From Frankiales bacterium (GTDB lineage: Bacteria > Actinomycetota > Actinomycetes > Mycobacteriales > SCTD01), in contig JAOPWI010000236.1 of the NCBI GenBank assembly GCA_025965755.1, forward strand, positions 1 to 5,027: a stretch of DNA of 5,027 nucleotides, read 5' to 3'. Positions 1 to 5,027 of this stretch are shown piece by piece; position 1 is the stretch's first letter, and each line of letters begins with the position of its first letter. The notes below the pieces were generated by a model. It ran no database searches, had not been told where the DNA came from, and worked only from the letters and a program-made list of their open reading frames with translations. A program made the position numbers and the translations under genes.

Positions 1-927
1 GTGACGGCCCGCGTCGTGGTCGCCGGCGAGGCGCTCGTCGACCTGGTCGAGGGGGACCGGCGCACCTACGTCGCCCACGCCGGCGGCAGCCCGGCCAACG
101 TGGCGGTCGGCCTCGCCCGCCTGGGCACGCCGGTCGCGCTGCTGGCCCGGCTGTCCCGCGACGCCTTCGGCACCCTGCTGCGGGAGCACCTCACCGCGGC
201 CGGCGTCGACCTGTCCACGGCCGTCGAGGCGGCCGAGCCGACCACGCTGGCCGTCGCCAGCCTCACCCCGGAGGGCGTGGCGGCGTACGGCTTCTGGCTG
301 CAGGGCACCGCTGACTGGCAGTGGACCGACGACGAGCTGCCCGAGCAGCTGCCGCCGGGGGTGCGGGCCCTGCACACCGGATCCATGGCGCTCGAGGTGG
401 AGCCCGGCGCGTCCCGGCTGGTCGCGCTGCTCGAGCGCTCGCGGGGCAGGGTCCTGCTGAGCTACGACCCCAACGTCCGGCTGGCCCGGCAGGGCGACCG
501 CGCGGCGGGGCTGGCTGCCGTGGAGCGGGTCGTCGGGCTGGCCGACGTCGTCAAGGTCAGCGCTGAGGACCTGGAGTGGCTGCTGCCCGGCATGGCGCCG
601 GCGCAGGTGCTGACCCGGTGGCGGGCGCTCGGCCCGGCACTGGTCGTGGTCACCGACGGCCCGCACGGCGCGCTGGCCGACGGGCCCGGCGGCGTGCAGC
701 ACGTGCCGTCGCCGCGGGTCGACGTGGTCGACACGGTCGGCGCCGGGGACTCCTTCACCGCCGCGCTGCTGTCCTCGCTCGACGACCGCGACCTGCTGAA
801 CCGGGCCGCCCTCGAGCGGGCCCCGGCGCAGGCCGTCACCGAGGTGCTCGAGCGGGCGGCGCGGGCGGCCTCGCTGACCTGCACCCGGCCGGGGGCGGAC
901 CCGCCGACGCGGGACGAGCTGGCCTAA
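1..927 (+). CDS. PfkB-family carbohydrate kinase, fructokinase-like (308 aa)
   Basis: Predicted cytoplasmic ATP-dependent sugar kinase of the ribokinase/PfkB superfamily. The PfkB N-terminal signature GGSPANVAVGLARLG is at residues 28-42 and the C-terminal signature DTVGAGDSF at 244-252, the latter holding the anion-hole glycines and presumed catalytic base Asp250. The opening VVVAGEALVDL, the DPN motif (SYDPNVR, 154-160), KVSAEDLEWL (185-194) and LVVVTDGPHGA (214-224) are typical of the fructokinase branch. The length of 308 aa fits the family. The GTG at position 1 gives the usual short lead-in before the first beta strand, so the gene looks complete, but any ribosome binding site lies outside the window. 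It converges on the response-regulator gene, with the two stop codons overlapping. Fructose is the best guess for substrate; another ketose or a sugar acid cannot be excluded from sequence alone. Confidence 0.93.
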   Translation: MTARVVVAGEALVDLVEGDRRTYVAHAGGSPANVAVGLARLGTPVALLARLSRDAFGTLLREHLTAAGVDLSTAVEAAEPTTLAVASLTPEGVAAYGFWLQGTADWQWTDDELPEQLPPGVRALHTGSMALEVEPGASRLVALLERSRGRVLLSYDPNVRLARQGDRAAGLAAVERVVGLADVVKVSAEDLEWLLPGMAPAQVLTRWRALGPALVVVTDGPHGALADGPGGVQHVPSPRVDVVDTVGAGDSFTAALLSSLDDRDLLNRAALERAPAQAVTEVLERAARAASLTCTRPGADPPTRDELA

Positions 928-1598
928 CTCCCCAGCGGCGTGCTGATGAGCCCGCTGCCCAGCGCCCGCGACACGGCCTCGACCCGGCTGGAGACCTCCA
1001 GCTTGGCGAGGATGTTGCGGACGTGGTTCTTCACGGTGTTCTCGCTGATGTAGAGCTCCGTGCCGATCTGGCGGTTGCTGCGGCCCAGCGCGAGCTGGTG
1101 CAGCACCTGGCGCTCGCGGTCCGACAGCAGGTTGGGCGGCGGCGGCGGGGCCGTCAGCCGGTTCGACTGCCGCCGGAACTCCGCGAGCACCGCGGTGGTG
1201 GCCTCCGGCGGCAGCAGCGGACGGCCCCGGGCGACGCTGCGCAGCGCGTCGGCGAACTCGCCGACCGGGTGGTCCTTGGGCAGGTAGCCGACCGCGCCTG
1301 CGCCGAACGCCGCGACCACCTCGTCCACGGCCACCGTGCCCGACAGGACGACGACCTGGCTGTCCGGGCTGACCGCCTTCAGCGGCTCGAGGATCGCGGC
1401 GCCGCTCTCCCCGGCCAGGTCCAGGTCCAGCACGACGAGGTCCGGCTGGTGCGCGGCGGCCAGCGCCACCGCGGCGGGTCCGTCGGCGGCCTCGCCGACC
1501 AGCTCGAAGTCCTCTTCCTGCGACAGGTGCATCGCCACGACGGTGCGCCAGAGCTGCTGGTCGTCCACGAGCAGGACGCGCAGGGGTCGGAGGTCCAC
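924..1598 (-). CDS. LuxR/NarL-family two-component response regulator (224 aa from the preferred GTG)
   Basis: Two-domain DNA-binding response regulator. Numbered from the GTG at 1598, the receiver has the acidic pair Asp12-Asp13 (VLLVDDQ), the predicted phospho-acceptor Asp58 (VVLDLDLAG), Ser86 (VVLSG) and Lys108 (YLPKD), so the phosphorylation site is intact. A short proline-rich linker leads to a GerE/LuxR helix-turn-helix from about residue 156: LLSDRERQVLHQLALG, then the recognition helix in SENTVKNHVRNILAKL (185-200). I prefer the GTG at 1596-1598 because GGAAGG sits 6 nt before it and the receiver starts six residues later. An in-frame GTG at 1641-1643 would add 15 unfamiliar residues and has only AAGGGG one base before it. 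No histidine kinase is in the window, so it is an orphan here and its signal is unknown. It lies downstream of the XRE gene on the same strand, and its TAG overlaps the kinase TAA. Confidence 0.94.
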   Translation of the reverse strand: MDLRPLRVLLVDDQQLWRTVVAMHLSQEEDFELVGEAADGPAAVALAAAHQPDLVVLDLDLAGESGAAILEPLKAVSPDSQVVVLSGTVAVDEVVAAFGAGAVGYLPKDHPVGEFADALRSVARGRPLLPPEATTAVLAEFRRQSNRLTAPPPPPNLLSDRERQVLHQLALGRSNRQIGTELYISENTVKNHVRNILAKLEVSSRVEAVSRALGSGLISTPLGS

Positions 1599-1601
1599 GC
1601 A

Positions 1602-1609
1602 CAGCCTTC
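1602..1609 (-). promoter_or_regulatory. Shine-Dalgarno region deciding the response-regulator start
   Basis: On the minus strand GGAAGG lies 6 nt upstream of the GTG at 1598-1596, an ideal spacing. The longer alternative start at 1643 has its purine run almost touching the codon. This is the main reason for choosing the shorter protein. Confidence 0.65.
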
Positions 1610-1626
1610 CGAAGTGGGGAACGGGC

Positions 1627-1632
1627 AGTGTA
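1627..1632 (-). promoter_or_regulatory. Candidate -10 hexamer (TACACT) for the response-regulator gene
   Basis: Read on the minus strand, TACACT matches the TANNNT pattern of actinobacterial housekeeping promoters. It would put transcription start near 1620 and leave a leader of about 20 nt containing the GGAAGG ribosome site before the GTG at 1598. No convincing -35 is seen at 16-19 nt spacing (the sequence there is CGCCCA-like), which suggests a weak or activator-dependent promoter. If real, the upstream GTG at 1643 could not be used from this transcript. Confidence 0.4.
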
Positions 1633-1650
1633 AGGGGGTTCACACCCCTT
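1632..1650. repeat. Hyphenated inverted repeat AAGGGG-N7-CCCCTT, possible operator
   Basis: The plus strand reads AAGGGGGTTCACACCCCTT: perfect 6-bp arms (1632-1637 and 1645-1650) around a 7-nt centre. It sits between the XRE stop (1677) and the response-regulator gene and touches the TACACT hexamer. As DNA it is a plausible dimer-binding operator. As RNA on the minus strand it forms a short GC-rich stem, but no U-run follows, so an intrinsic terminator for the XRE gene is less likely. Function is inferred from position only. Confidence 0.4.
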
Positions 1651-1676
1651 GGGCGCCTTGCCCCGCGGTCACGGCC

Positions 1677-2045
1677 TCAACGCCTGCGCCCGCGCAGTTC
1701 CTCGCCGGCCCGGTCGATGAGCAGCAGCAGCTCCGGCTCGGTGAGCTCGGGCATCCGCTCGTAGACCGCCTGCCAGTCCCCGGCCAGGGCGGAGCGCTCC
1801 CGCTCCGGCAGGTAGCCGGCCAGGCGCTGCAGCTCGGCGGCGTCCAGGCCCAGCGCCTCGGCGAGCTCGCGGACGCGGACCGGTCGCGGCCGGGCGAGGC
1901 CCCGCTCCCACCGGCTGACGGTCTGCTGCGAGACGCCGAGCGTGCCGGCCAGCTGCGCCTGGTCGACGCCGCGCTGCTCGCGCCGCGCCCTGACCGCCTC
2001 GCCCAGCAGGGACACCGCACTCCTCCTCGACTCGGCAGGCGACAT
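1677..2045 (-). CDS. XRE-family helix-turn-helix transcriptional regulator (122 aa)
   Basis: Small cytoplasmic DNA-binding protein. Numbered from the ATG at 2045, a Cro/CI-type helix-turn-helix spans roughly residues 12-72: LLGEAVRARREQRGVDQAQL, then AGTLGVS, then the recognition segment SQQTVSRWERGLARP (39-53) and LAEALGLDAAEL (61-72), which is the classic XRE layout. The C-terminal 50 residues (GYLPERERSALAGDW, then an ELTEPELLLLIDRAGEEL helix) look alpha-helical and may serve dimerisation; I recognise no sensor domain. The ATG is chosen because GGAG lies 8 nt upstream. A GTG at 2087 would add 14 residues that contribute nothing to the fold. The gene is divergent from prfC (77 bp between starts) and upstream of the response regulator on the same strand, so autoregulation or control of either neighbour is plausible. 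Its target and ligand are unknown. Confidence 0.87.
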   Translation of the reverse strand: MSPAESRRSAVSLLGEAVRARREQRGVDQAQLAGTLGVSQQTVSRWERGLARPRPVRVRELAEALGLDAAELQRLAGYLPERERSALAGDWQAVYERMPELTEPELLLLIDRAGEELRGRRR

Positions 2046-2122
2046 GCTGTCCGCTCCGGGCCCGTCGTGCACCGGTTTCGGCGACACCGGGGGTGGTGGG
2101 CTGCGCCACTAGACTCGTGCCG
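2046..2122. promoter_or_regulatory. Divergent control region between the XRE gene and prfC
   Basis: These 77 bp separate the preferred start codons of the two divergent genes. They contain the prfC -10 candidate at 2110-2115. They also hold overlapping short palindromes GTGCAC (2067-2072) and ACCGGT (2071-2076), and a CCGGT/ACCGG inverted pair (2072-2076 and 2086-2090, 9 nt apart). Palindromes this short are common in GC-rich DNA, so an operator is only suggested. I see no TANNNT hexamer well placed for the XRE gene on the minus strand. Confidence 0.35.
2110..2115 (+). promoter_or_regulatory. -10 hexamer TAGACT giving a leaderless prfC transcript
   Basis: TAGACT ends 7 nt before the GTG at 2123-2125, the geometry that places transcription start on the first base of the start codon. 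There is no Shine-Dalgarno just upstream of that GTG, as expected for a leaderless mRNA. No TTGACA-like -35 is visible at the usual distance. The same TAGACT-N6/7-GTGAC arrangement recurs before the gene at 4947. Confidence 0.6.
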
Positions 2123-3742
2123 GTGACCAGCCCCGGACCGTCCGCCGTCAGCGGTGAGCGGGCTGTCGCCGAGGCGGCCCGGCGGCGCACCTTCGCCGTC
2201 ATCAGCCACCCCGACGCCGGCAAGTCCACGCTCACCGAGGCCCTCGCCCTGCATGCCCGGGTCATCCAGGAGGCCGGCGCGATCCACGGCAAGGCCGGTC
2301 GCAAGAGCACGGTCTCGGACTGGATGGACATCGAGAAGGCGCGCGGCATCTCGATCAGCTCCGCGGCGCTGCAGTTCGGGTACGGACCGCCCGGGCGCGA
2401 GGCCGTCGTCAACCTCGTCGACACTCCCGGCCACGCCGACTTCTCCGAGGACACCTACCGGGTGCTGGCCGCGGTCGACAGCGCGGTGATGCTCGTCGAC
2501 GCGGCGAAGGGCCTCGAGCCGCAGACGATGAAGCTCTTCGACGTCTGCCGGCACCGCGGCATTCCGGTGCTCACGGTCATCAACAAGTGGGACCGCCCGG
2601 GCCTCGAGGCGCTGCAGCTGATGGACGAGATCCGCGACCGCACCGGCCTGGAGCCGACGCCGCTGACCTGGCCGGTCGGCATCGCCGGCGACTTCCGCGG
2701 CGTGCTGGAGCGCTCGACCGGTGACTTCATCCGGTTCACCCGCACCGCCGGCGGCGCCACGGTGGCGCCCGAGGAGCGGGTCTCGCCGGACCGCGCGCTG
2801 GCCGAGGAGGGCGAGCCCTGGGCGACCGCGGTCGAGGAGAGCGAGCTGCTCGAGGCGATGGGCCAGGTGCACGACCAGGACGCCTTCCTGCAGGGACGCA
2901 CCACGCCGGTGCTGTTCGGCTCCGCGGTGCTCAACTTCGGCGTCCGCCAGCTGCTCGACACGTTGCTGGCGCTCGCGCCGCCGCCCGGCCCGCGCGAGGA
3001 CGGGGCCGGTGCTCCGCGCCGGATCGACGCCCCGTTCAGTGCCTTCGTCTTCAAGATCCAAGCCGGCATGGACAGCGCCCACCGCGACCGCCTGGCCTAC
3101 GTCCGGGTCTGCAGCGGCGTGTTCGAGCGTGGCACCGTGGTGACCCACGCGGCCACCGGCAAGCCGTTCGCGACGAAGTACGCCCAGCAGGTCTTCGGCC
3201 GCGAGCGCTCGACCGTGGACCTCGCCTACCCCGGTGACGTGGTCGGCCTGGTCAACGCCACCGCGCTGCGCGTCGGCGACAGCCTGTACGTCGAGGAGCC
3301 GGTCGCCTTTCCGCCGATCCCGAGCTTCGCGCCGGAGCACTTCGCGGTCGCCCGCGGCAAGGACAGCGGCCGCTACAAGCAGTTCCGCCGGGGCATCGAG
3401 CAGCTCGAGCAGGAGGGCGTCGTGCAGGTGCTGCGCTCGGACCTGCGCGGTGACCAGGCTCCGGTGCTGGCGGCGGTCGGCCCGATGCAGTTCGAGGTCG
3501 CCGAGCACCGCATGAACGGCGAGTTCGGCGCCGCCATCACGCTGGACCGGCTCCCGTACTCGCTGGCCCGGCGCACGACCCGCGAGTGGGTCAAGCACCT
3601 GGACCCGCAGTCCGGCGTCGAGGTCCTCGAGCGGGGCGACGGCGCGCTGCTCGCCCTGTTCGCCGACGCCTGGCGCCTGAGCCGGGTGCAGCGCGACCTG
3701 CCCGACGTCGTTCTGGAGCCCCTGGTGGCAGCCAGCTCGTGA
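2123..3742 (+). CDS. prfC: Peptide chain release factor 3 (RF3), translational GTPase (539 aa)
   Basis: RF3 is a cytoplasmic GTPase that promotes dissociation of RF1/RF2 from the ribosome after peptide release. Numbered from the GTG at 2123, the G-domain motifs are intact: P-loop HPDAGKST (29-36), switch I RGISIS (74-79), DTPGHADFSEDTYR (100-113) and NKWDRPG (154-160), with FGSAVLNFGV as the probable G5 region. RGISI and DTPGH-DFSEDTYR are RF3 hallmarks that separate it from EF-G and EF-Tu. A beta-barrel domain (SAFVFKIQAGMD) and a C-terminal domain ending SRVQRDLPDVVLEP follow. At 539 aa it is close to the 529 aa of the E. coli protein, much shorter than EF-G. The start follows the TAGACT hexamer; in-frame GTGs at 2093 and 2117 are less well placed. 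The GlgC-like gene begins 16 nt after the stop, so co-transcription is likely. Confidence 0.95.
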   Translation: MTSPGPSAVSGERAVAEAARRRTFAVISHPDAGKSTLTEALALHARVIQEAGAIHGKAGRKSTVSDWMDIEKARGISISSAALQFGYGPPGREAVVNLVDTPGHADFSEDTYRVLAAVDSAVMLVDAAKGLEPQTMKLFDVCRHRGIPVLTVINKWDRPGLEALQLMDEIRDRTGLEPTPLTWPVGIAGDFRGVLERSTGDFIRFTRTAGGATVAPEERVSPDRALAEEGEPWATAVEESELLEAMGQVHDQDAFLQGRTTPVLFGSAVLNFGVRQLLDTLLALAPPPGPREDGAGAPRRIDAPFSAFVFKIQAGMDSAHRDRLAYVRVCSGVFERGTVVTHAATGKPFATKYAQQVFGRERSTVDLAYPGDVVGLVNATALRVGDSLYVEEPVAFPPIPSFAPEHFAVARGKDSGRYKQFRRGIEQLEQEGVVQVLRSDLRGDQAPVLAAVGPMQFEVAEHRMNGEFGAAITLDRLPYSLARRTTREWVKHLDPQSGVEVLERGDGALLALFADAWRLSRVQRDLPDVVLEPLVAASS

Positions 3743-3747
3743 CGGGT

Positions 3748-3752
3748 AGGGG
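3748..3752 (+). promoter_or_regulatory. Shine-Dalgarno of the GlgC-like gene
   Basis: AGGGG lies 6 nt before the ATG at 3759, in the 16-nt gap after prfC. It fixes the start and shows that this gene, unlike its two leaderless neighbours, uses a normal ribosome site, consistent with being an internal operon gene. The spacer is mostly the 8-bp palindrome GGCCGGCC (3751-3758). Confidence 0.7.
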
Positions 3753-3758
3753 CCGGCC

Positions 3759-4937
3759 ATGGTCCGCACCCGCACGCTCGCGCTCGTCCTCGCCGGAGGG
3801 CAGGGCAGCCGCCTCGCGCCGCTCACGGCCTACCGGGCCAAGCCGGCGGTCCCGTACGGCGGGCACCACCGCCTGATCGACGTGTCCCTGTCCAACTGCA
3901 TGCACAGCGGCATCGCCGACGTGTGGGTGTCGGTGCAGTACAACCCGGTGTCGCTGGTCACCCACCTGGCCAACGGCCGGCCCTGGTCGCTGGACCGCAA
4001 CGACGGCGGCCTGCTGGTCCTGCCGCCGCGCCAGGGCTCCGACCGGGCCGGCTGGGCGAGCGGCACCGCCGACGGCCTGTGGCGCAACGCCCAGCTCATC
4101 CGCGAGCACGGCGCGGACGCGCTCGTCGTCGTCAGCGCCGACGCGGTGTACCGGCTCGACTACGACCAGGTGGTCGACGAGCACCGCCGCAGCGGCGCGA
4201 CCGTGACCATGGTGACGACCGAGGTCGACCCGCAGGACGCGTCCCGCTACGGCGTCGTGCAGGTCCAGGGCGGCCGGGTCACCGACTACCAGCTCAAGCC
4301 CGAGAACCCCCAGGGCCAGCTGGTCTGCAACGAGGTCTTCGTCTTCGACCCCGGCCCGACGCTGGACCTGCTCGACGAGCTGGCCGAGCAGGCCGACGAC
4401 GAGCAGGGGCTGCAGGACCTGGGCCACCAGCTACTGCCCCGGCTGGTCGAGCAGGGGGTGGCCCGCGAGCACCGGTTCGAGGGCTACTGGCGCGACGTCG
4501 GCACCCTGGACGCCTACCACCAGTCCCACCTGGACCTGCTGGGCGAGGACCCGGCGTTCGAGCTGGACGACCCGTCCTGGCCGCTGTTCACCCGGGGCGG
4601 CCGGCGCGGGCCGTCCCGGCTGCTGCAGGGCGCCCGGCTCGACGACGTGCTGCTGTCGCCGAGCACCCGCATCGGCGGTTCCGTCTCGCGGTCGGTGCTC
4701 TCGCCCGGCGTCGTCGTCGAGCCGGGCGCCGTCGTGCGCGACAGCGTGCTGCTGCACGACGTCGTCGTGCGCGCGGGCGCCGTCGTCGAGAACGCGGTGC
4801 TCGACGGCTCCGCCGAGGTGGCGGCGGGCGTCGCCGTCGGCGGAGCCGGGGAGCTGGTCGTCGTCGGCTACCGGGAGGTCGTCCGCGAGCGGCTGGAGCC
4901 GGGCGCGCGCCAGCCGGAGCCCGACCGCGACTCGTAG
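3759..4937 (+). CDS. GlgC-like sugar-phosphate nucleotidyltransferase (glucose-1-phosphate adenylyltransferase family, 392 aa)
   Basis: GlgC converts glucose-1-phosphate and ATP to ADP-glucose for glycogen or trehalose synthesis; this protein clearly has that fold. The nucleotide-binding motif LAGGQGSRLAPLT is at residues 11-23, followed by RAKPAVPYGG (26-35), RLIDVSLSNCMHSGI (38-52), GTADGLWRN (102-110) and YWRDVGTLDAY (243-253). A C-terminal left-handed beta-helix of hexapeptide repeats spans about 288-370 (SPGVVVEPGAVV, DVVVRAGAVVENAVL). Several positions differ from E. coli GlgC: the GDH around the metal-binding Asp is SADAVYRLDY (Asp128 kept), the glutamate of FVEKP is leucine (QLKP, 178-181), and the SMG segment reads CNE (190-192). 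From memory, an actinobacterial set of 'GlgC-family' paralogues shares such changes, so I withhold the glgC symbol. It may make ADP-glucose or use another nucleotide or sugar phosphate. It follows prfC by 16 nt and ends within the next gene's -10. Confidence 0.88.
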   Translation: MVRTRTLALVLAGGQGSRLAPLTAYRAKPAVPYGGHHRLIDVSLSNCMHSGIADVWVSVQYNPVSLVTHLANGRPWSLDRNDGGLLVLPPRQGSDRAGWASGTADGLWRNAQLIREHGADALVVVSADAVYRLDYDQVVDEHRRSGATVTMVTTEVDPQDASRYGVVQVQGGRVTDYQLKPENPQGQLVCNEVFVFDPGPTLDLLDELAEQADDEQGLQDLGHQLLPRLVEQGVAREHRFEGYWRDVGTLDAYHQSHLDLLGEDPAFELDDPSWPLFTRGGRRGPSRLLQGARLDDVLLSPSTRIGGSVSRSVLSPGVVVEPGAVVRDSVLLHDVVVRAGAVVENAVLDGSAEVAAGVAVGGAGELVVVGYREVVRERLEPGARQPEPDRDS

Positions 4938-4940
4938 ACT
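4935..4940 (+). promoter_or_regulatory. -10 hexamer TAGACT overlapping the stop codon of the GlgC-like gene
   Basis: The TAG stop at 4935-4937 is also the first half of TAGACT, which ends 6 nt before the GTG at 4947. This geometry predicts a leaderless transcript for the last gene, and no Shine-Dalgarno precedes that GTG at a usable distance. No clear -35 is visible in the preceding coding sequence. Confidence 0.55.
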
Positions 4941-4946
4941 GTCCCG

Positions 4947-5027
4947 GTGACGGACCCCTGCAGGCGTGTCCCGCCTCGGGTCCTGCTGGTTCTGGCCGCG
5001 CTGGCCGGTCTGCTCAGCGTGCTGGCG
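4947..5027 (+). CDS. N-terminus of a predicted membrane or exported protein (partial, 27 codons)
   Basis: An open frame starts at the GTG at 4947 and runs off the window edge. It begins MTDPCRRVPPR and continues with the uninterrupted hydrophobic stretch VLLVLAALAGLLSVLA (residues 12-27). A short, positively charged N-terminus followed by a hydrophobic core is the pattern of a Sec signal peptide or a first transmembrane segment. Whether a cleavage site or lipobox follows cannot be seen. Evidence that it is a real gene is the TAGACT hexamer 6 nt upstream, the start 9 nt after the preceding stop, and the coherent amphipathic layout. The downstream function is unknown. Confidence 0.62.
   Translation, partial: MTDPCRRVPPRVLLVLAALAGLLSVLA

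Noticed and set aside
1632..1650. Intrinsic terminator for the XRE gene
   Set aside because: The stem is only 6 bp and no U-run follows on the minus strand, so an operator role is preferred.
2046..2087. Fourteen-residue extension of the XRE protein from GTG at 2087
   Set aside because: The ATG at 2045 has GGAG at 8 nt spacing and begins just before the helix-turn-helix, whereas the extension adds no domain content.
2093..2122. Ten-codon N-terminal extension of prfC from GTG at 2093
   Set aside because: It would read through the TAGACT hexamer. There is no properly spaced Shine-Dalgarno and the added residues do not resemble the RF3 N-terminus. The GTG at 2123 fits better.
576..2126. A 516-codon plus-strand open frame spanning the response-regulator and XRE genes
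   Set aside because: It lies antisense to two clear regulator genes, overlaps the kinase 3' end, and has composition-driven sequence with no family signature.
3751..3758. GGCCGGCC palindrome between the Shine-Dalgarno and the ATG of the GlgC-like gene
   Set aside because: An 8-bp GC palindrome is expected by chance at this base composition, and it has no partner repeat in the window.
1640..3826. A 728-codon open frame on the minus strand running antisense to prfC and through the XRE gene
   Set aside because: It is an artefact of GC-rich third positions. The translated protein is low-complexity (Arg, Ala, Gly, Asp, Val rich) with no recognisable domain, while the opposite strand encodes unmistakable RF3.
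3591..4427. A 278-codon minus-strand open frame opposite the GlgC-like gene
   Set aside because: It is antisense to the conserved nucleotidyltransferase motifs, with biased residue content and no start-site support.

Overview
The window is strongly GC-rich, with G or C at nearly every third codon position. It uses GTG starts freely and carries two actinobacterial-style leaderless gene starts (a TANNNT hexamer 6-7 nt before GTG). This points to a high-GC actinobacterium; a Geodermatophilaceae-like lineage is only a guess. Coding density is very high, no non-coding stretch exceeds about 80 nt, and there is no sign of mobile DNA, CRISPR, tRNA or rRNA.

Layout. (1) 1-927 (+): a complete PfkB-family sugar kinase, fructokinase-like. 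(2) 924-1598 (-), possibly extending to 1643: a LuxR/NarL-type response regulator that meets the kinase gene tail-to-tail, with interlocked stop codons (CTAA). (3) 1677-2045 (-): a small XRE-type helix-turn-helix regulator upstream of the response regulator on the same strand. (4) 2123-3742 (+): peptide chain release factor 3 (prfC), divergent from the XRE gene and apparently leaderless. (5) 3759-4937 (+): a GlgC-like nucleotidyltransferase 16 nt behind prfC, with a good Shine-Dalgarno and probably co-transcribed. (6) 4947-5027 (+): the first 27 codons of a membrane or secreted protein, running off the window, whose likely -10 hexamer overlaps the stop codon of the GlgC-like gene.

How the parts may fit. 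Two genes (sugar kinase, GlgC-like nucleotidyltransferase) belong to carbohydrate metabolism, one (RF3) to translation termination, and two are transcription regulators. They are not an obvious single pathway. The 77-bp divergent XRE/prfC region and the 78-nt XRE/response-regulator gap are the natural control points. The latter holds a TACACT -10 candidate beside a perfect 6-bp inverted repeat.

I did not find a recognisable new multi-gene system; this looks like mostly ordinary chromosomal core and near-core sequence. The points worth a second look are the paired leaderless start modules, the promoter-in-stop-codon arrangement, the altered active-site motifs of the GlgC-like protein, and the start-site and operator question at the response regulator.
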